Source: Flavobacterium restrictum (GTDB lineage: Bacteria; Bacteroidota; Bacteroidia; Flavobacteriales; Flavobacteriaceae). From it: a DNA stretch of 64,000 bases. The position numbers and the translations under genes are program-made. Numbering within the stretch: position 1 is the first letter of the stretch; every line of letters begins with the position of its first letter. Shown piece by piece: positions 24,225-33,453 of this stretch. The notes beneath the pieces were generated by a model that had not been told where the DNA came from, did not search any database, and was given only the letters and a program-made list of their open reading frames with translations. The stretch covers positions 1-64,000 of the forward strand of contig NZ_VJZT01000014.1 in the NCBI RefSeq assembly GCF_007097245.1. The letters are read 5' to 3'.

Positions 24225-27200
24225 CTACGTATTTCTAACTTTAACATGATAAATCACGTTTGGTTTTGTACCAACATGCTCTAATAAATGATACATTCTT
24301 TCATCTTCAACAAGCTCTGCAACTTTAGATTCCTTATCATTTACATCCCCAAAAATCATTGCTCCTGTAGAACAAGCATTAGAACAAGCAGTTTGGAATT
24401 CACCATCAACAATAGCTCTTCCTTCGTTTTTGGCTTTCAAAATTGTCGCTTGTGTCATTTGAATACACATGGAACATTTTTCCATAACCCCACGAGAACG
24501 AACATTTACATCTGGATTCAATACCATTCGTCCCAAATCATCATTCATGTGATAATCAAATTGACTGTTTTCATTGTATAAAAACCAGTTAAAACGACGT
24601 ACTTTATACGGACAGTTGTTCGCACAATAACGAGTACCTACACATCTATTATACGCCATCATATTTTGACCCTGACGACCATGAGAGGTAGCAGCAACTG
24701 GACAAACAGTTTCACAAGGTGCGTGATTACAATGTTGACACATTACTGGTTGAAAAGCCACTTGTGGATTATCCGAAGGGCTTTCTAATTCACCAAAACC
24801 ACCCAAAGAACCTTCTTTACCAAACAATCCCTTGAAATTATCTTTCTTTTCATCATCTTCGGCAAAAGTACTTTCTGATGAGTAATATCTATCAATACGC
24901 AACCAGTGCATATCTCGGCTTCTTCTAATTTCTGATTTTCCAACAACTGGAACATTATTTTCGGCGTGACAAGCGATAACACAAGCACCACAACCCGTAC
25001 AAGCATTCAAATCTATAGAAAGATTAAAATGATGACCAATCGAGCGATCAAATGAATCCCAAAGCCCTACAGAAGTAGCTTCAACTTCTTTATGATCTAA
25101 AGAAACCATAGGTTGTTCGTTCCAGATTTCAGCATCTTTGGTATTGAATATTTCTAAAGTTGTTTCTTTAATAATATCCCCTCTTCCCATCAATGTCTTT
25201 TGACCTTGAACACAAGCAAACTCATGTTCTCCATCGGCTTTTACAAATGTAATTGCTTGAACATTATTAAAACCTTTATATAAAGTGTAGGCATTCAAAC
25301 CTACTTGCATTTCTTCTTTTAAAGCAGCCTTACGACCATACCCTAGAGCCATACCAACAGTACCAATTGCTTGACCTGGCTGAACTATAACAGGTACTTT
25401 ATCAAAAGTAACACCATTAGCAGTCAAAGTAGCATAACTACCATTTAACCCTCCATTAGCAACAATTGCATTTGACAAGCCTAACGTTTTAGCATCGGCA
25501 GGCGCAACAGTAACATAATTATCCCAAGAAACTCTTGTTAAAGGATCTGGAAACTCTTGCAACCATGGATTGTTAGCTTGTTGCCCATCACCCATTCCAG
25601 TTTTTGTATACAAAACCAATTCGAATCCTTGAGCCACTTTAGATTGTGATAATCCATTTGCTGCCGCAGTATAATCAACTGAACTTGGCGAAGAAGCTGG
25701 AATAACACCAACAAAAACACCATCGTGCAATACTTTATTCCAAGAAGATCCCGCAACAATTCCTGCAGCGTTTGCTTTTAAATAATCATAAAAATTACCA
25801 CCCAAACCATTCAGAGACACTAAAACATCTTGAAATTGTTTGGTATTAAACAAAGGACGAATAGTAGGTTGTGTAACACTATAGGTACCTTCTGTCAAAC
25901 TCAAATCACCCCAAGATTCCAAATAATGAGGAACCGCAGCAGCAACAGTACTTAACAATGCTGTTTCATCTTCTTTCAAAGAAAAAGCAACCGATGTTTT
26001 CACTTTTTTGAGCCCTTGTTGAAAAGAGTTACTATCCGCCAAAGTGTAAACAGGATTTACGCCACTCATAATTAGAGTATGTACGTTACCCGCTTTCATT
26101 TCAGCTACCAATTGCGCTACTTTTTGGTTAGAACCTTTACGAATTTGTCTCAATCCAGTAGTTACAAAAGCTTCACTTAACAAGGCTTGGTTTATTGCCA
26201 AAACTAGTAATTGTGCATTTTTATCTTGAATACCAGAAACTAAAACTCCTTTAGAACCAGCTGATTTTAATTGCTGACCCGCTTTGGTTACTTCTGATTT
26301 GAATTTTGCATCCAATGCTACCGGAACAGATGCTCCAGTTACTATATTATAAATAAGAACTAATGCTTGTTTTTGATTCGCAGTAGACATTGCCAAACGC
26401 TTATCAGCAGCAGCACCAGACAAAGTCATATTAGCTTCTAATTGAAAATGACGTGACATTTTTCCTGCTTTCGGGATTCTACCTTGTGCATATCCTGAAT
26501 CATACGAACCACCTTGCCAATCGCCAAGGAAATCCGCTCCAACAGACACAATCAAAGAAGCTTTTGAAAAATCATAATCTACAAGCGCTCTTTTACCATA
26601 AACTGTTTCAAAAGCATCCAACGCTTCTGACTCGGAAACAGCGTCATAAATAACGTGTTTTGCCGTTGGATTTTTTGAAATAAAATCAGCAATTAATTTC
26701 TCTGTAGATGGACTTGCCAAAGTATTTGTCAAAAGAACAATTTGTCCTCCTTTTGCTTTAGCATCAGCAATACTAGATTTAATTTTAGAATCAACAGCTG
26801 ACCATGACGCGTTTTTGCCTTCTATTTTTGGTTCTTTCAAACGCATTCCGTCATATAAGGACAAAATAGAGGCGTGAATTCTAGCATTAGCCGAAAATTT
26901 AGCACCCGCAAGCGTATTATTGTCAATTTTAATAGGACGTCCTTCTCTAGTTTTTACCAATAAATTAGCAAAATCAAAACCATCAAAAACCGAAGTTGCA
27001 TAATAATCTGCAATTCCAGGTATAATTTGTTCTGGCTGTAATACATAAGGAATTGACTTATGAACAGGGCCTTCACAAGCTGCAAGTGTAGCAGCTGCAG
27101 TAGTAAATCCAACGTACTTTAAAAAGTCACGACGTGTTGTAGCCGAAGAAGACAAAGCTTCATTATTACCTAGAAAATCTTCAGTAGGTATTTCTTCAAC

Positions 27201-27287
27201 AAATTCGTTATTTTTAAGCGCCTCAACAATAGAACTATTTCCGTCTAGTTCTTCAACACTTTTCCAGTATTTTTTGTTTGATGACAT
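24225..27287 (-). CDS. actB: Alternative complex III iron-sulfur subunit ActB
   Basis: 1020 aa, a fusion of a molybdopterin-oxidoreductase-like region (about 90-740, presumably without the cofactor, as known for ActB) with a four-cluster ferredoxin domain. Cluster motifs are CTGCGACVIACHAEN, CQHCNHAPCETVCPVAA, CVGTRYCANNCPYK and CSMCIQMTQ with CSNACSTGA. A Tat signal begins near residue 52 (TTRRDFLKYVGF) and ends in a lipobox-like LAAC, so the protein is folded before export and sits on the periplasmic side. It passes electrons from quinol at ActC to the haems of ActA and ActE. It is the second gene of the operon, 29 bp after actA. Confidence 0.96.
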   Translation of the reverse strand: MSSNKKYWKSVEELDGNSSIVEALKNNEFVEEIPTEDFLGNNEALSSSATTRRDFLKYVGFTTAAATLAACEGPVHKSIPYVLQPEQIIPGIADYYATSVFDGFDFANLLVKTREGRPIKIDNNTLAGAKFSANARIHASILSLYDGMRLKEPKIEGKNASWSAVDSKIKSSIADAKAKGGQIVLLTNTLASPSTEKLIADFISKNPTAKHVIYDAVSESEALDAFETVYGKRALVDYDFSKASLIVSVGADFLGDWQGGSYDSGYAQGRIPKAGKMSRHFQLEANMTLSGAAADKRLAMSTANQKQALVLIYNIVTGASVPVALDAKFKSEVTKAGQQLKSAGSKGVLVSGIQDKNAQLLVLAINQALLSEAFVTTGLRQIRKGSNQKVAQLVAEMKAGNVHTLIMSGVNPVYTLADSNSFQQGLKKVKTSVAFSLKEDETALLSTVAAAVPHYLESWGDLSLTEGTYSVTQPTIRPLFNTKQFQDVLVSLNGLGGNFYDYLKANAAGIVAGSSWNKVLHDGVFVGVIPASSPSSVDYTAAANGLSQSKVAQGFELVLYTKTGMGDGQQANNPWLQEFPDPLTRVSWDNYVTVAPADAKTLGLSNAIVANGGLNGSYATLTANGVTFDKVPVIVQPGQAIGTVGMALGYGRKAALKEEMQVGLNAYTLYKGFNNVQAITFVKADGEHEFACVQGQKTLMGRGDIIKETTLEIFNTKDAEIWNEQPMVSLDHKEVEATSVGLWDSFDRSIGHHFNLSIDLNACTGCGACVIACHAENNVPVVGKSEIRRSRDMHWLRIDRYYSSESTFAEDDEKKDNFKGLFGKEGSLGGFGELESPSDNPQVAFQPVMCQHCNHAPCETVCPVAATSHGRQGQNMMAYNRCVGTRYCANNCPYKVRRFNWFLYNENSQFDYHMNDDLGRMVLNPDVNVRSRGVMEKCSMCIQMTQATILKAKNEGRAIVDGEFQTACSNACSTGAMIFGDVNDKESKVAELVEDERMYHLLEHVGTKPNVIYHVKVRNT

Positions 27288-27316
27288 ATATAAATATTAA
27301 AATCTTAATAATTTGA

Positions 27317-28648
27317 TTAATAGTGACATTTTCCACATTCTAAACCACCCATTTGCGCTGCAGTTAATTTTTCAACGCCGTATTTTTTAGAAAGTTGTTC
27401 GTGGATTTTGGTGTAATAGTCATTTCCTTCCATTTTAACTTCAGTTTTTCTATGACAATCAATACACCATCCCATGGTTAAAGGAGAAAATTGCTTCATC
27501 ACCTCATACGTTTGAACAGGCCCATGACATGTTTGACATTCCACACCAGCTACATTAACGTGTTGCGAGTGATTGAAATAAACAAAATCAGGTAAATTAT
27601 GGATACGAACCCATTTAACAGGTTCTGTTTTACCGGTATAACTTTGAGTTGAAGCATCCCAACCTACTGCTTTGTAGAGTTTTTGGATTTCACCATCATA
27701 AAATGCTTTAGAATGATCTGGAGTTGCAGTAGTATCCGAAACTTCGGCGATATTTTTATGACAATTCATACATACATTCAATGAAGGAATATTTGAATGT
27801 TTACTCACACGAGCGGCAGAGTGACAATATTTACAATTAATACCATTACTTCCTGCGTGAATTCTGTGCGAATAATGAATAGGTTGAATTGGCTCATAGT
27901 TTTGATCCACACCTACTTGCATCAAAAAGCCGTATACTAAATACGCTCCTGTTAACAATAAGAATATAGCTGAAACCAATACTAAAAATTGATTCTTTGC
28001 GAATGCTTTCCAAATTGGCATTGTTGTCTCTTTTGGAGCTACTTCAATTCCATTTGCTTTTGCTACTTTTCGCAATACATTATTAACCAAAACCAACATC
28101 ACTACTAACATAGCCATTACCAATGCCAACGCACCAAGAATAACACTATTAGTAACTCCACTACCTTCTTGAGCCTTATCTACAACTGGCCCACCAACAG
28201 TTGCTGCAGGAGCCTCGGCTTTAGGTTCAGATGTGTAAGCAATGATATTATCAATATCTGTAGTTGCTAGTTGAGGAAAAGCAGTCATTACTGACTTGTT
28301 ATTTTCTTCAAAAAGTTTCACAGCAGCCGCATCGCCAGACTTAATCATGTCAGAACTATTATGAACCCACTTGTAAATCCATGCCATTTCGTGTTTAGCA
28401 GCAACGCCTCTTAACATTGGCCCAGTTGCTTTAGCATCCAGTTTGTGACATGCCGCACAATTCGCATTAAAAAGCTCTTTTCCTTTTACAGGATCACCAC
28501 CCGAAGCAGTTGCTACAGCTGCAGGTGCAACAGGCGCTGCCGCTGGCGCAGCAGTTTGTGAAAATGAAGTTAAGGAAATACATAGCGTCAAAGCAACACT
28601 AAAAAATAATTTCCTTGAGATCGAATTATGGTTACCCACCTTTTTCAT
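27317..28648 (-). CDS. actA: Alternative complex III multihaem cytochrome ActA (mono-haem plus penta-haem fusion)
   Basis: 443 aa. A signal peptide (to about residue 31) is followed by a mono-haem cytochrome c domain (CAACHKLD near 65, distal Met near 121), a membrane helix (VILGALALVMAMLVVMLVLV, about 170-190), a second helix (about 220-245) and the penta-haem ActA domain. In order the last domain has CKYCH, CMNCH, CQTCH, CIDCH and CGKCH. So there are six CxxCH sites, one more than the classic five-haem ActA. This N-terminal fusion appears to be the usual form in Bacteroidota. It is the first gene of the eight-gene respiratory operon, preceded by a good promoter at 28736-28764. Confidence 0.95.
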   Translation of the reverse strand: MKKVGNHNSISRKLFFSVALTLCISLTSFSQTAAPAAAPVAPAAVATASGGDPVKGKELFNANCAACHKLDAKATGPMLRGVAAKHEMAWIYKWVHNSSDMIKSGDAAAVKLFEENNKSVMTAFPQLATTDIDNIIAYTSEPKAEAPAATVGGPVVDKAQEGSGVTNSVILGALALVMAMLVVMLVLVNNVLRKVAKANGIEVAPKETTMPIWKAFAKNQFLVLVSAIFLLLTGAYLVYGFLMQVGVDQNYEPIQPIHYSHRIHAGSNGINCKYCHSAARVSKHSNIPSLNVCMNCHKNIAEVSDTTATPDHSKAFYDGEIQKLYKAVGWDASTQSYTGKTEPVKWVRIHNLPDFVYFNHSQHVNVAGVECQTCHGPVQTYEVMKQFSPLTMGWCIDCHRKTEVKMEGNDYYTKIHEQLSKKYGVEKLTAAQMGGLECGKCHY

Positions 28649-28735
28649 ATTATATAATGATTATCTACTAAAAATTGGCACAGTTTTTACTATAAAACAA
28701 ACAGATAAAAACAACCTTATCTTTTAAAACTTCGA

Positions 28736-28764
28736 CAAAAATACGACTTAAGAACTATTCACAA
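28736..28764 (-). promoter_or_regulatory. Promoter of the act-cox operon
   Basis: On the minus strand TTG (28764-28762), an 18-nt spacer and TATTTTTG (28743-28736) match the Bacteroidota sigma factor consensus. The predicted leader before ATG 28648 is about 80 nt. Confidence 0.65.
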
Positions 28765-28841
28765 AACCCTTAAATAGCCTTAAAGAACAATTTATAATAA
28801 TTCTAAATAATTTTTATAATTTACTTTCATTCTTTAAATAG

Positions 28842-28849
28842 TATTTTTG
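28842..28849 (+). promoter_or_regulatory. -7 element of the SPOR-protein gene
   Basis: TATTTTTG followed by C matches TAnnTTTG and lies 18 nt before ATG 28868. No clear TTG is seen at the -33 position, so support is partial. It is divergent from the act promoter. Confidence 0.45.
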
Positions 28850-28867
28850 CATAAAAACCAACACGTT

Positions 28868-29257
28868 ATGAGAAATTTAACATTTAAAAAAATATGTTTT
28901 TGCTTACTTACAATTTGTATTTATTCAAACAATTTAAGGGCTCAAGATAAAAACAATGGAATTAATCAGGATGAAAAATTTGGACAATTGTTAAATGAAA
29001 AACAAAAAATTAACGCTTCTTTATCTATAAATGATCGCTATAAAATACAGATTTATAGCGGAATAAGTGATGTCGCAAAGAAAACAATGAGCGAATTCAA
29101 ACAAGAATTTAGTGATTTAGACGCTACTATTATTTTCAACACGCCAAACTACAAAGTGTGGGTTGGTAATTTTAGAACACGAATTGAGGCCGAAAGAAAC
29201 CTAACCGAAATCAAACGAAAATATAAAAACGTATTGCTGATCAAACCAAATAAATAA
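28868..29257 (+). CDS. Exported SPOR-domain protein
   Basis: 129 aa. Signal peptide at about 1-24 (ending NNLRAQ), a short linker, then a SPOR domain at about 55-127 (YKIQIYSGISDVAKKTM, YKVWVGNFRTRIEAERNL, NVLLIKP). SPOR domains bind denuded glycan strands in septal peptidoglycan, so the protein probably acts in the periplasm at division sites. ATG 28868 is preferred over the TTG at 28847, because the TTG overlaps the -7 promoter element and would add MHKNQHV before the signal peptide. Single-gene unit, divergent from actA. Confidence 0.88.
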   Translation: MRNLTFKKICFCLLTICIYSNNLRAQDKNNGINQDEKFGQLLNEKQKINASLSINDRYKIQIYSGISDVAKKTMSEFKQEFSDLDATIIFNTPNYKVWVGNFRTRIEAERNLTEIKRKYKNVLLIKPNK

Positions 29258-29375
29258 AAAGATTCATTTGTTGCCAGAAATACTTAAATTTAACATAAAA
29301 CAAACCACTTTACGGCTAGTTTAGCTAATAATATAAAACTAAAAGGTACAATTTATATCATTTTAAATTTATAAA

Positions 29376-29963
29376 CTAGTCTACATTCTTTCGCATTGCG
29401 TGATAATAAGCCGCACGACTTAAAGGTTCATATTCTTCGGTTTCGCCTAGGAGCACTAATTTATCATTATCCGTTTTTCTAAAACTATAATTGGCTAAAT
29501 TTCCAGTACGCGTACAAACCGCATGCACTTTGGTCACATATTCAGCGGTGGCCATTAACGCAGGCATAGGCCCAAAAGGATTTCCTTTAAAATCCATATC
29601 CAATCCTGCAACAATAACTCGAATACCTTGATTAGCAAGATCATTACAAACTCGCACGATTTCGTCATCAAAAAATTGCGCTTCATCTATACCCACAACA
29701 TCACAACCTTGAGCCAAAATAGCAATATTTGCGGCAGCGGGAACTGGAGTCGAACGAATTTCGTTGCTATCGTGCGAAACAACCATTTCGTCATGATAAC
29801 GCGTATCAATGGCAGGCTTAAAAATTTCTACTTTTTGCTTGGCAAATTGCGCTCGTTTTAGTCGGCGAATAAGTTCTTCGGTTTTGCCTGAAAACATCGA
29901 ACCACAAATAACTTCGATCCAACCAAATTGTTCTTTATGATTTACTGTATTTTCGAGAAACAT
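29376..29963 (-). CDS. tdk: Thymidine kinase
   Basis: 195 aa, type II thymidine kinase that salvages thymidine to dTMP with ATP. P-loop [15 protein letters not shown] at about 20-35, DEAQFF at about 92, and the lasso loop with [11 protein letters not shown] at the end. The zinc-binding cysteines usual in this family seem lost: the pair normally seen as CxxC reads CTRT (about 148) and the C-terminal pair reads LSRAAY. The domain is otherwise complete and in frame, so I expect activity without the zinc. It is divergent from the gene at 30065. Confidence 0.94.
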   Translation of the reverse strand: MFLENTVNHKEQFGWIEVICGSMFSGKTEELIRRLKRAQFAKQKVEIFKPAIDTRYHDEMVVSHDSNEIRSTPVPAAANIAILAQGCDVVGIDEAQFFDDEIVRVCNDLANQGIRVIVAGLDMDFKGNPFGPMPALMATAEYVTKVHAVCTRTGNLANYSFRKTDNDKLVLLGETEEYEPLSRAAYYHAMRKNVD

Positions 29964-30064
29964 TTTGTATTTTTCAACTTTAAAAATAAATAGATTTTAT
30001 TACTTTGTAATAGCAACAAATTTATTAAAAAACTCACGCCTTACTCACTATAATATTAAAAGTT

Positions 30065-30967
30065 ATGAAAAAAAGATTGGAAGCCGATTTAATCAGCATT
30101 GCACACCGAATACTACAACTTAAAAATAAATCTGATATAAATTTGTTGTTTTTGGAAACCCAAAAACTATATGAAAAGCTTGCCGTTCTAAAATTTGTAG
30201 AAGAAAACCTAGGAGAAATAAAACCAACCATAGGTCAAGTAGCCGTTGAAAATGAAATAGAAATTGCTTTTTATAAAAAAGAAGCCGAAGAAAATGAGCC
30301 AAAAACAGCAGCAGTAATCCTTGAAGAAGAAGTTATCCTTCCTGAAGCAGTTCTAGAAACCGAAAAAGAAATTGTAACACTAGAAGAAAATTCAACATTA
30401 GAGCCACAAGAAATTGAAGCCACTGCAATACCAGAATCAGTAATCGAAATAATAGAACCAAGTGCCGCGACCTTCATCCCTTCGTTTGAATTTACGCCAG
30501 AAAACGAAGTAGAAGTAATACCAGAAATTGTCAAAACACCCGAAATAAAAAAACCAGAAGTAGTTCAAATTTCTTTTGAAGATTTATTAGGCGGCAATTA
30601 TAACGACACTCATTTTGTAAAAGTAAACACATTAGACACCATACCAACTGCTATTGCTATTGAAACTCCAATTGAAATGGCAATTGAAGAAAAAGAAATC
30701 GAGGAGCCCAAATCAATTCCGTTAAATGAAAAATTAGTCAAAGGAATTTCGATTGATTTGAACGACCGAATTGGTTTTGTAAAACACCTTTTTGGGAACA
30801 GTTCCGAGGATTACAATAGGGTTCTAAATCAATTAATCACTTTTGACACCTTTCAAGAAACCAAACTTTTTATTGACGAAATGGTAAAACCAGACTATAA
30901 TAATTGGTCAGGAAAAGACGATTACGCTGACCGATTTATGGAAATTATAGAAAAGAAGTTTTTATAA
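30065..30967 (+). CDS. Conserved hypothetical protein with Glu-rich centre
   Basis: 300 aa, no signal peptide or membrane segment, so cytoplasmic. Three parts are visible: a helical N-terminal region (1-65, with coiled-coil character: RLEADLISIAHRILQLKN), a very acidic Glu/Pro/Ile-rich middle (70-220) that is probably disordered, and a compact C-terminal domain (about 230-300; LNDRIGFVKHLFGNSSEDYN, WSGKDDYADRFMEIIEKKF). The end domain looks like one conserved in many Flavobacteriia hypothetical proteins; no function is known to me. A terminator follows 20 bp downstream, which separates it from rsmI. Confidence 0.8.
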   Translation: MKKRLEADLISIAHRILQLKNKSDINLLFLETQKLYEKLAVLKFVEENLGEIKPTIGQVAVENEIEIAFYKKEAEENEPKTAAVILEEEVILPEAVLETEKEIVTLEENSTLEPQEIEATAIPESVIEIIEPSAATFIPSFEFTPENEVEVIPEIVKTPEIKKPEVVQISFEDLLGGNYNDTHFVKVNTLDTIPTAIAIETPIEMAIEEKEIEEPKSIPLNEKLVKGISIDLNDRIGFVKHLFGNSSEDYNRVLNQLITFDTFQETKLFIDEMVKPDYNNWSGKDDYADRFMEIIEKKFL

Positions 30968-30985
30968 AAAATAGCCCATCCAAAC

Positions 30986-31029
30986 AAACACGAATTTCGA
31001 TTGCCATTGAAATTCGTGTTTAATTTTTA
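30986..31029 (+). terminator. Intrinsic terminator
   Basis: AAACACGAATTTC and GAAATTCGTGTTT form a perfect 13-bp stem over a 10-nt loop, followed by TAATTTTT. It lies between the gene at 30065 and rsmI, only a few bases before the rsmI start. Confidence 0.75.
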
Positions 31030-31034
31030 GTATT

Positions 31035-31748
31035 ATGTCAAAATTATATATTGTGCCTACGCCCATCGGTAATCTCGAAGACATGACTTTTCGTGCCATC
31101 CGCATTCTCAAAGAAGTCGATTTAATCCTTGCCGAGGACACCCGAACCAGCGGAAAATTATTAAAACATTTTGAAATTGGCACCCACATGTACAGCCATC
31201 ACATGCACAACGAGCATAAAACAATCGAAAATTTAATCTCAAGATTAAAGGCAGGTGAGAATATTGCTCTGATTTCGGATGCAGGAACCCCCGCTATTTC
31301 TGACCCAGGATTTTTACTCACTCGTGCTTGTGTTGAAAACAAAATTGAGGTAGAATGTTTGCCAGGCGCAACGGCTTTTGTGCCTGCTTTGGTCAATAGC
31401 GGTTTGCCCAATGACAAATTCGTTTTCGAAGGTTTCTTGCCTGACAAAAAAGGAAAACAAACCCGCTATCTCGCATTAGCCGAAGAAACACGCACCATGA
31501 TTTTGTATGTTTCCCCACACAAACTGCTTAAGACATTAGTTGAATTTATCACTTATTTTGGCGAAGACAGACCTATTTGTGTTTCGAGAGAATTATCAAA
31601 ACTACACGAAGAAAATGTTCGTGGTACCGTTCGAGAAGTGCTCACCCATTTTGAAAAAACAGCTCCAAGAGGCGAAATTGTAGTCGTTGTAGGTGGAAAA
31701 GTAGTGCTTAAAGAACCTAAAAAAAATAAATTTTCAGAAGAAGAATAA
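31035..31748 (+). CDS. rsmI: 16S rRNA (cytidine1402-2'-O)-methyltransferase
   Basis: 237 aa. Tetrapyrrole-methylase-fold enzyme that 2'-O-methylates C1402 in the decoding centre of 16S rRNA using SAM. The motifs are clear: LYIVPTPIGNLEDMTFRAI at the N terminus, AEDTRTSGKLLKHF, ALISDAGTPAISDPGFLL (SAM site, about 80) and LPGATAFVPALVNSGLP (about 113). The C terminus is short, as usual in Bacteroidota. It is followed after 6 bp by the hopJ-like gene, so the two are probably co-transcribed. Confidence 0.96.
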   Translation: MSKLYIVPTPIGNLEDMTFRAIRILKEVDLILAEDTRTSGKLLKHFEIGTHMYSHHMHNEHKTIENLISRLKAGENIALISDAGTPAISDPGFLLTRACVENKIEVECLPGATAFVPALVNSGLPNDKFVFEGFLPDKKGKQTRYLALAEETRTMILYVSPHKLLKTLVEFITYFGEDRPICVSRELSKLHEENVRGTVREVLTHFEKTAPRGEIVVVVGGKVVLKEPKKNKFSEEE

Positions 31749-31754
31749 AAAAAC

Positions 31755-32099
31755 ATGAACATAACATCCTTTTTAGACAAACTAAAACAAACCCCAGAAA
31801 CCATCCTTTTTACAGAAACAATTGCTGTAATTGAGGCCAATTATAACTTTACACCTAACGCTTTTAAAAACGGATTGCTAAATAATGCTGCAGGAGAAAA
31901 TTCTGGCTCTTGTAAGTTATTTGCTTTCGCAAAATTACAGCAGTTAACCCAAACCGAAACATTAGCGTGTTTTGGCGCGTATTATTATCACGACGTTTTG
32001 AAAAATCCAGCAGGAAAGGATCATCAAAACATTCGCAATTTTATGAATACTGGTTGGAATGGAATTCAATTTGAAGGAGACCCTTTAGAGTTAAAATAA
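31755..32099 (+). CDS. HopJ-family protein
   Basis: 114 aa, matches the HopJ type III effector family in length and sequence (FLDKLKQTPETILFTETIAV, NAAGENSGSCKLFAFAKLQQ, HQNIRNFMNTGW). The name comes from Pseudomonas syringae, but the family is widespread in free-living bacteria without type III secretion, and nothing here suggests secretion. The role in this organism is unknown. It lies 6 bp after rsmI. Confidence 0.85.
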   Translation: MNITSFLDKLKQTPETILFTETIAVIEANYNFTPNAFKNGLLNNAAGENSGSCKLFAFAKLQQLTQTETLACFGAYYYHDVLKNPAGKDHQNIRNFMNTGWNGIQFEGDPLELK

Positions 32100-32106
32100 A
32101 AATAGG

Positions 32107-32161
32107 TAACTTATTTGTTTCAACATGTGGTTTTTTAATATATATTGAAACAAATAAGTTA
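32107..32161. terminator. Long hairpin between converging hopJ-like and hipA genes
   Basis: TAACTTATTTGTTTCAA (32107-32123) and its exact reverse complement (32145-32161) enclose a 21-nt loop. The right arm includes the hipA stop codon. AT-rich stem without a strong U tract; probably a bidirectional terminator or 3' end stabiliser. Confidence 0.6.
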
Positions 32162-33451
32162 TATTGTATAAATAATAAGCTCTTTTTGGATTTGCAGTAT
32201 TTGCACGCTATCAATTCCTGCTTTTGAAGCATAATCAGTCCAATTCGCCATTACTTTATTGCATAAGGCAATAATTGCTTTTGGTTTTTTGATGTTGCAA
32301 CTTTTGGCAATAGCCAATAAATCATCTAACAGTATAGCCTCTCGTTTTCCATTGACACTCATTTGATGCGCTTTAAGCCAAAAGTTATCGGGATTATAAG
32401 CATACGTAATATCATAAGCAGGCGAAAGTTGCCACTGCCCGTCAGGAAACATCAAAAAAGAAATGTTTTTGGTATGATCATCTTGGTTTCTAGCCATAAC
32501 ATTAAAAACCATTCGGCGGTACAACTCCTCCATATCCGAATAGGGTAATTTCATCTGCCGCATTACTTGAAAAGCCTGCTCATAGGAATATGCGCGCGGT
32601 TGATTGTAATCAAAATGAGCAATACCACACAACGTTTGCATGTGGATTTTTTGATTGTTTTGCCTATCAAACCGCTTGGTCATAAAATGAGAACGATTAT
32701 TTTCAGTCATTAGCCGACTCTCGGACATCGAAATTCCAGCATCCACAGCCATTAAATAATACGCATATTCAATATTTCCATAGCCCTTTGGGTCACCTAA
32801 TTGATGATTTGTAACCCCATCAAATTTAATCAACCAATACTCAAAACCATCCAAACCATCAACCTGTCCCGAACGTACTTCACCCGTAGCTTTGTTATAG
32901 GCAATAACCGCTTTGGCTCTAGCACCACCAGCAGAACTTCCTACTTGCAAAATATCCGAGAATCCTTTTTTGGAATCTAGATTGGTATGAAAATCATTGC
33001 GGTTGTCAAGAACAGCTTTAGCAAACTGAACCAACTCCTGAATCTGGATTGGATTCGAATTCTCAACCGTAACCGTATTGGCAGGTTCAAACTCTAAAGC
33101 ACCCATTCCTCGTTTACCAATATAGCAAAGTCGATCCACAGGATTAAAATCGGCACTGTTTTTTCCTTGTTGTGCAAGCCAAGCATCAATAATTTGATTT
33201 CCAAATTTATCAGGCAAACTATCCGATAACAATCCGGGTAAACCCTTAAACGTTTCAGGATTCAACATCGGGAAAGAAAAAATTCTATTTCCTCGTTGTG
33301 CGGCAGCAAGAGGAAGTGATATGGGCGACAAATCAAGTCCTAATTTCAAAAAAGATTTGTCAAACTCAAAAATACCATAATTACGCACTTCGTCCCAAAG
33401 CACCACGCCCACATTATTGCCCCAAATTTTGACATCAGCAACAGCAACCAT
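32159..33451 (-). CDS. hipA: HipA-type serine/threonine kinase toxin
   Basis: 430 aa. Toxin of a hipBA type II system; HipA kinases phosphorylate glutamyl-tRNA synthetase or similar targets and induce growth arrest. The N-subdomain (VKIWGNNVGVVLWDE, GLLSDSLPDKFGN) is followed by the P-loop-like VGSSAGGARAKAV near 170, SHFMTKRFDR near 257, the catalytic loop NQDDHTKN near 322 and the metal-binding SPAYDIT near 343. All key residues appear intact. It starts 2 nt after the hipB stop, so translation is coupled. Confidence 0.93.
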   Translation of the reverse strand: MVAVADVKIWGNNVGVVLWDEVRNYGIFEFDKSFLKLGLDLSPISLPLAAAQRGNRIFSFPMLNPETFKGLPGLLSDSLPDKFGNQIIDAWLAQQGKNSADFNPVDRLCYIGKRGMGALEFEPANTVTVENSNPIQIQELVQFAKAVLDNRNDFHTNLDSKKGFSDILQVGSSAGGARAKAVIAYNKATGEVRSGQVDGLDGFEYWLIKFDGVTNHQLGDPKGYGNIEYAYYLMAVDAGISMSESRLMTENNRSHFMTKRFDRQNNQKIHMQTLCGIAHFDYNQPRAYSYEQAFQVMRQMKLPYSDMEELYRRMVFNVMARNQDDHTKNISFLMFPDGQWQLSPAYDITYAYNPDNFWLKAHQMSVNGKREAILLDDLLAIAKSCNIKKPKAIIALCNKVMANWTDYASKAGIDSVQILQIQKELIIYTI

Positions 33452-33453
33452 AC

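Noticed and set aside
28847..28867. TTG start for the SPOR protein
   Set aside because: It overlaps the likely -7 promoter element and would place extra polar residues before the signal peptide.
31755..32099. A type III secretion effector
   Set aside because: The HopJ family name is historical; there is no type III secretion gene and the family is common in bacteria without that system.
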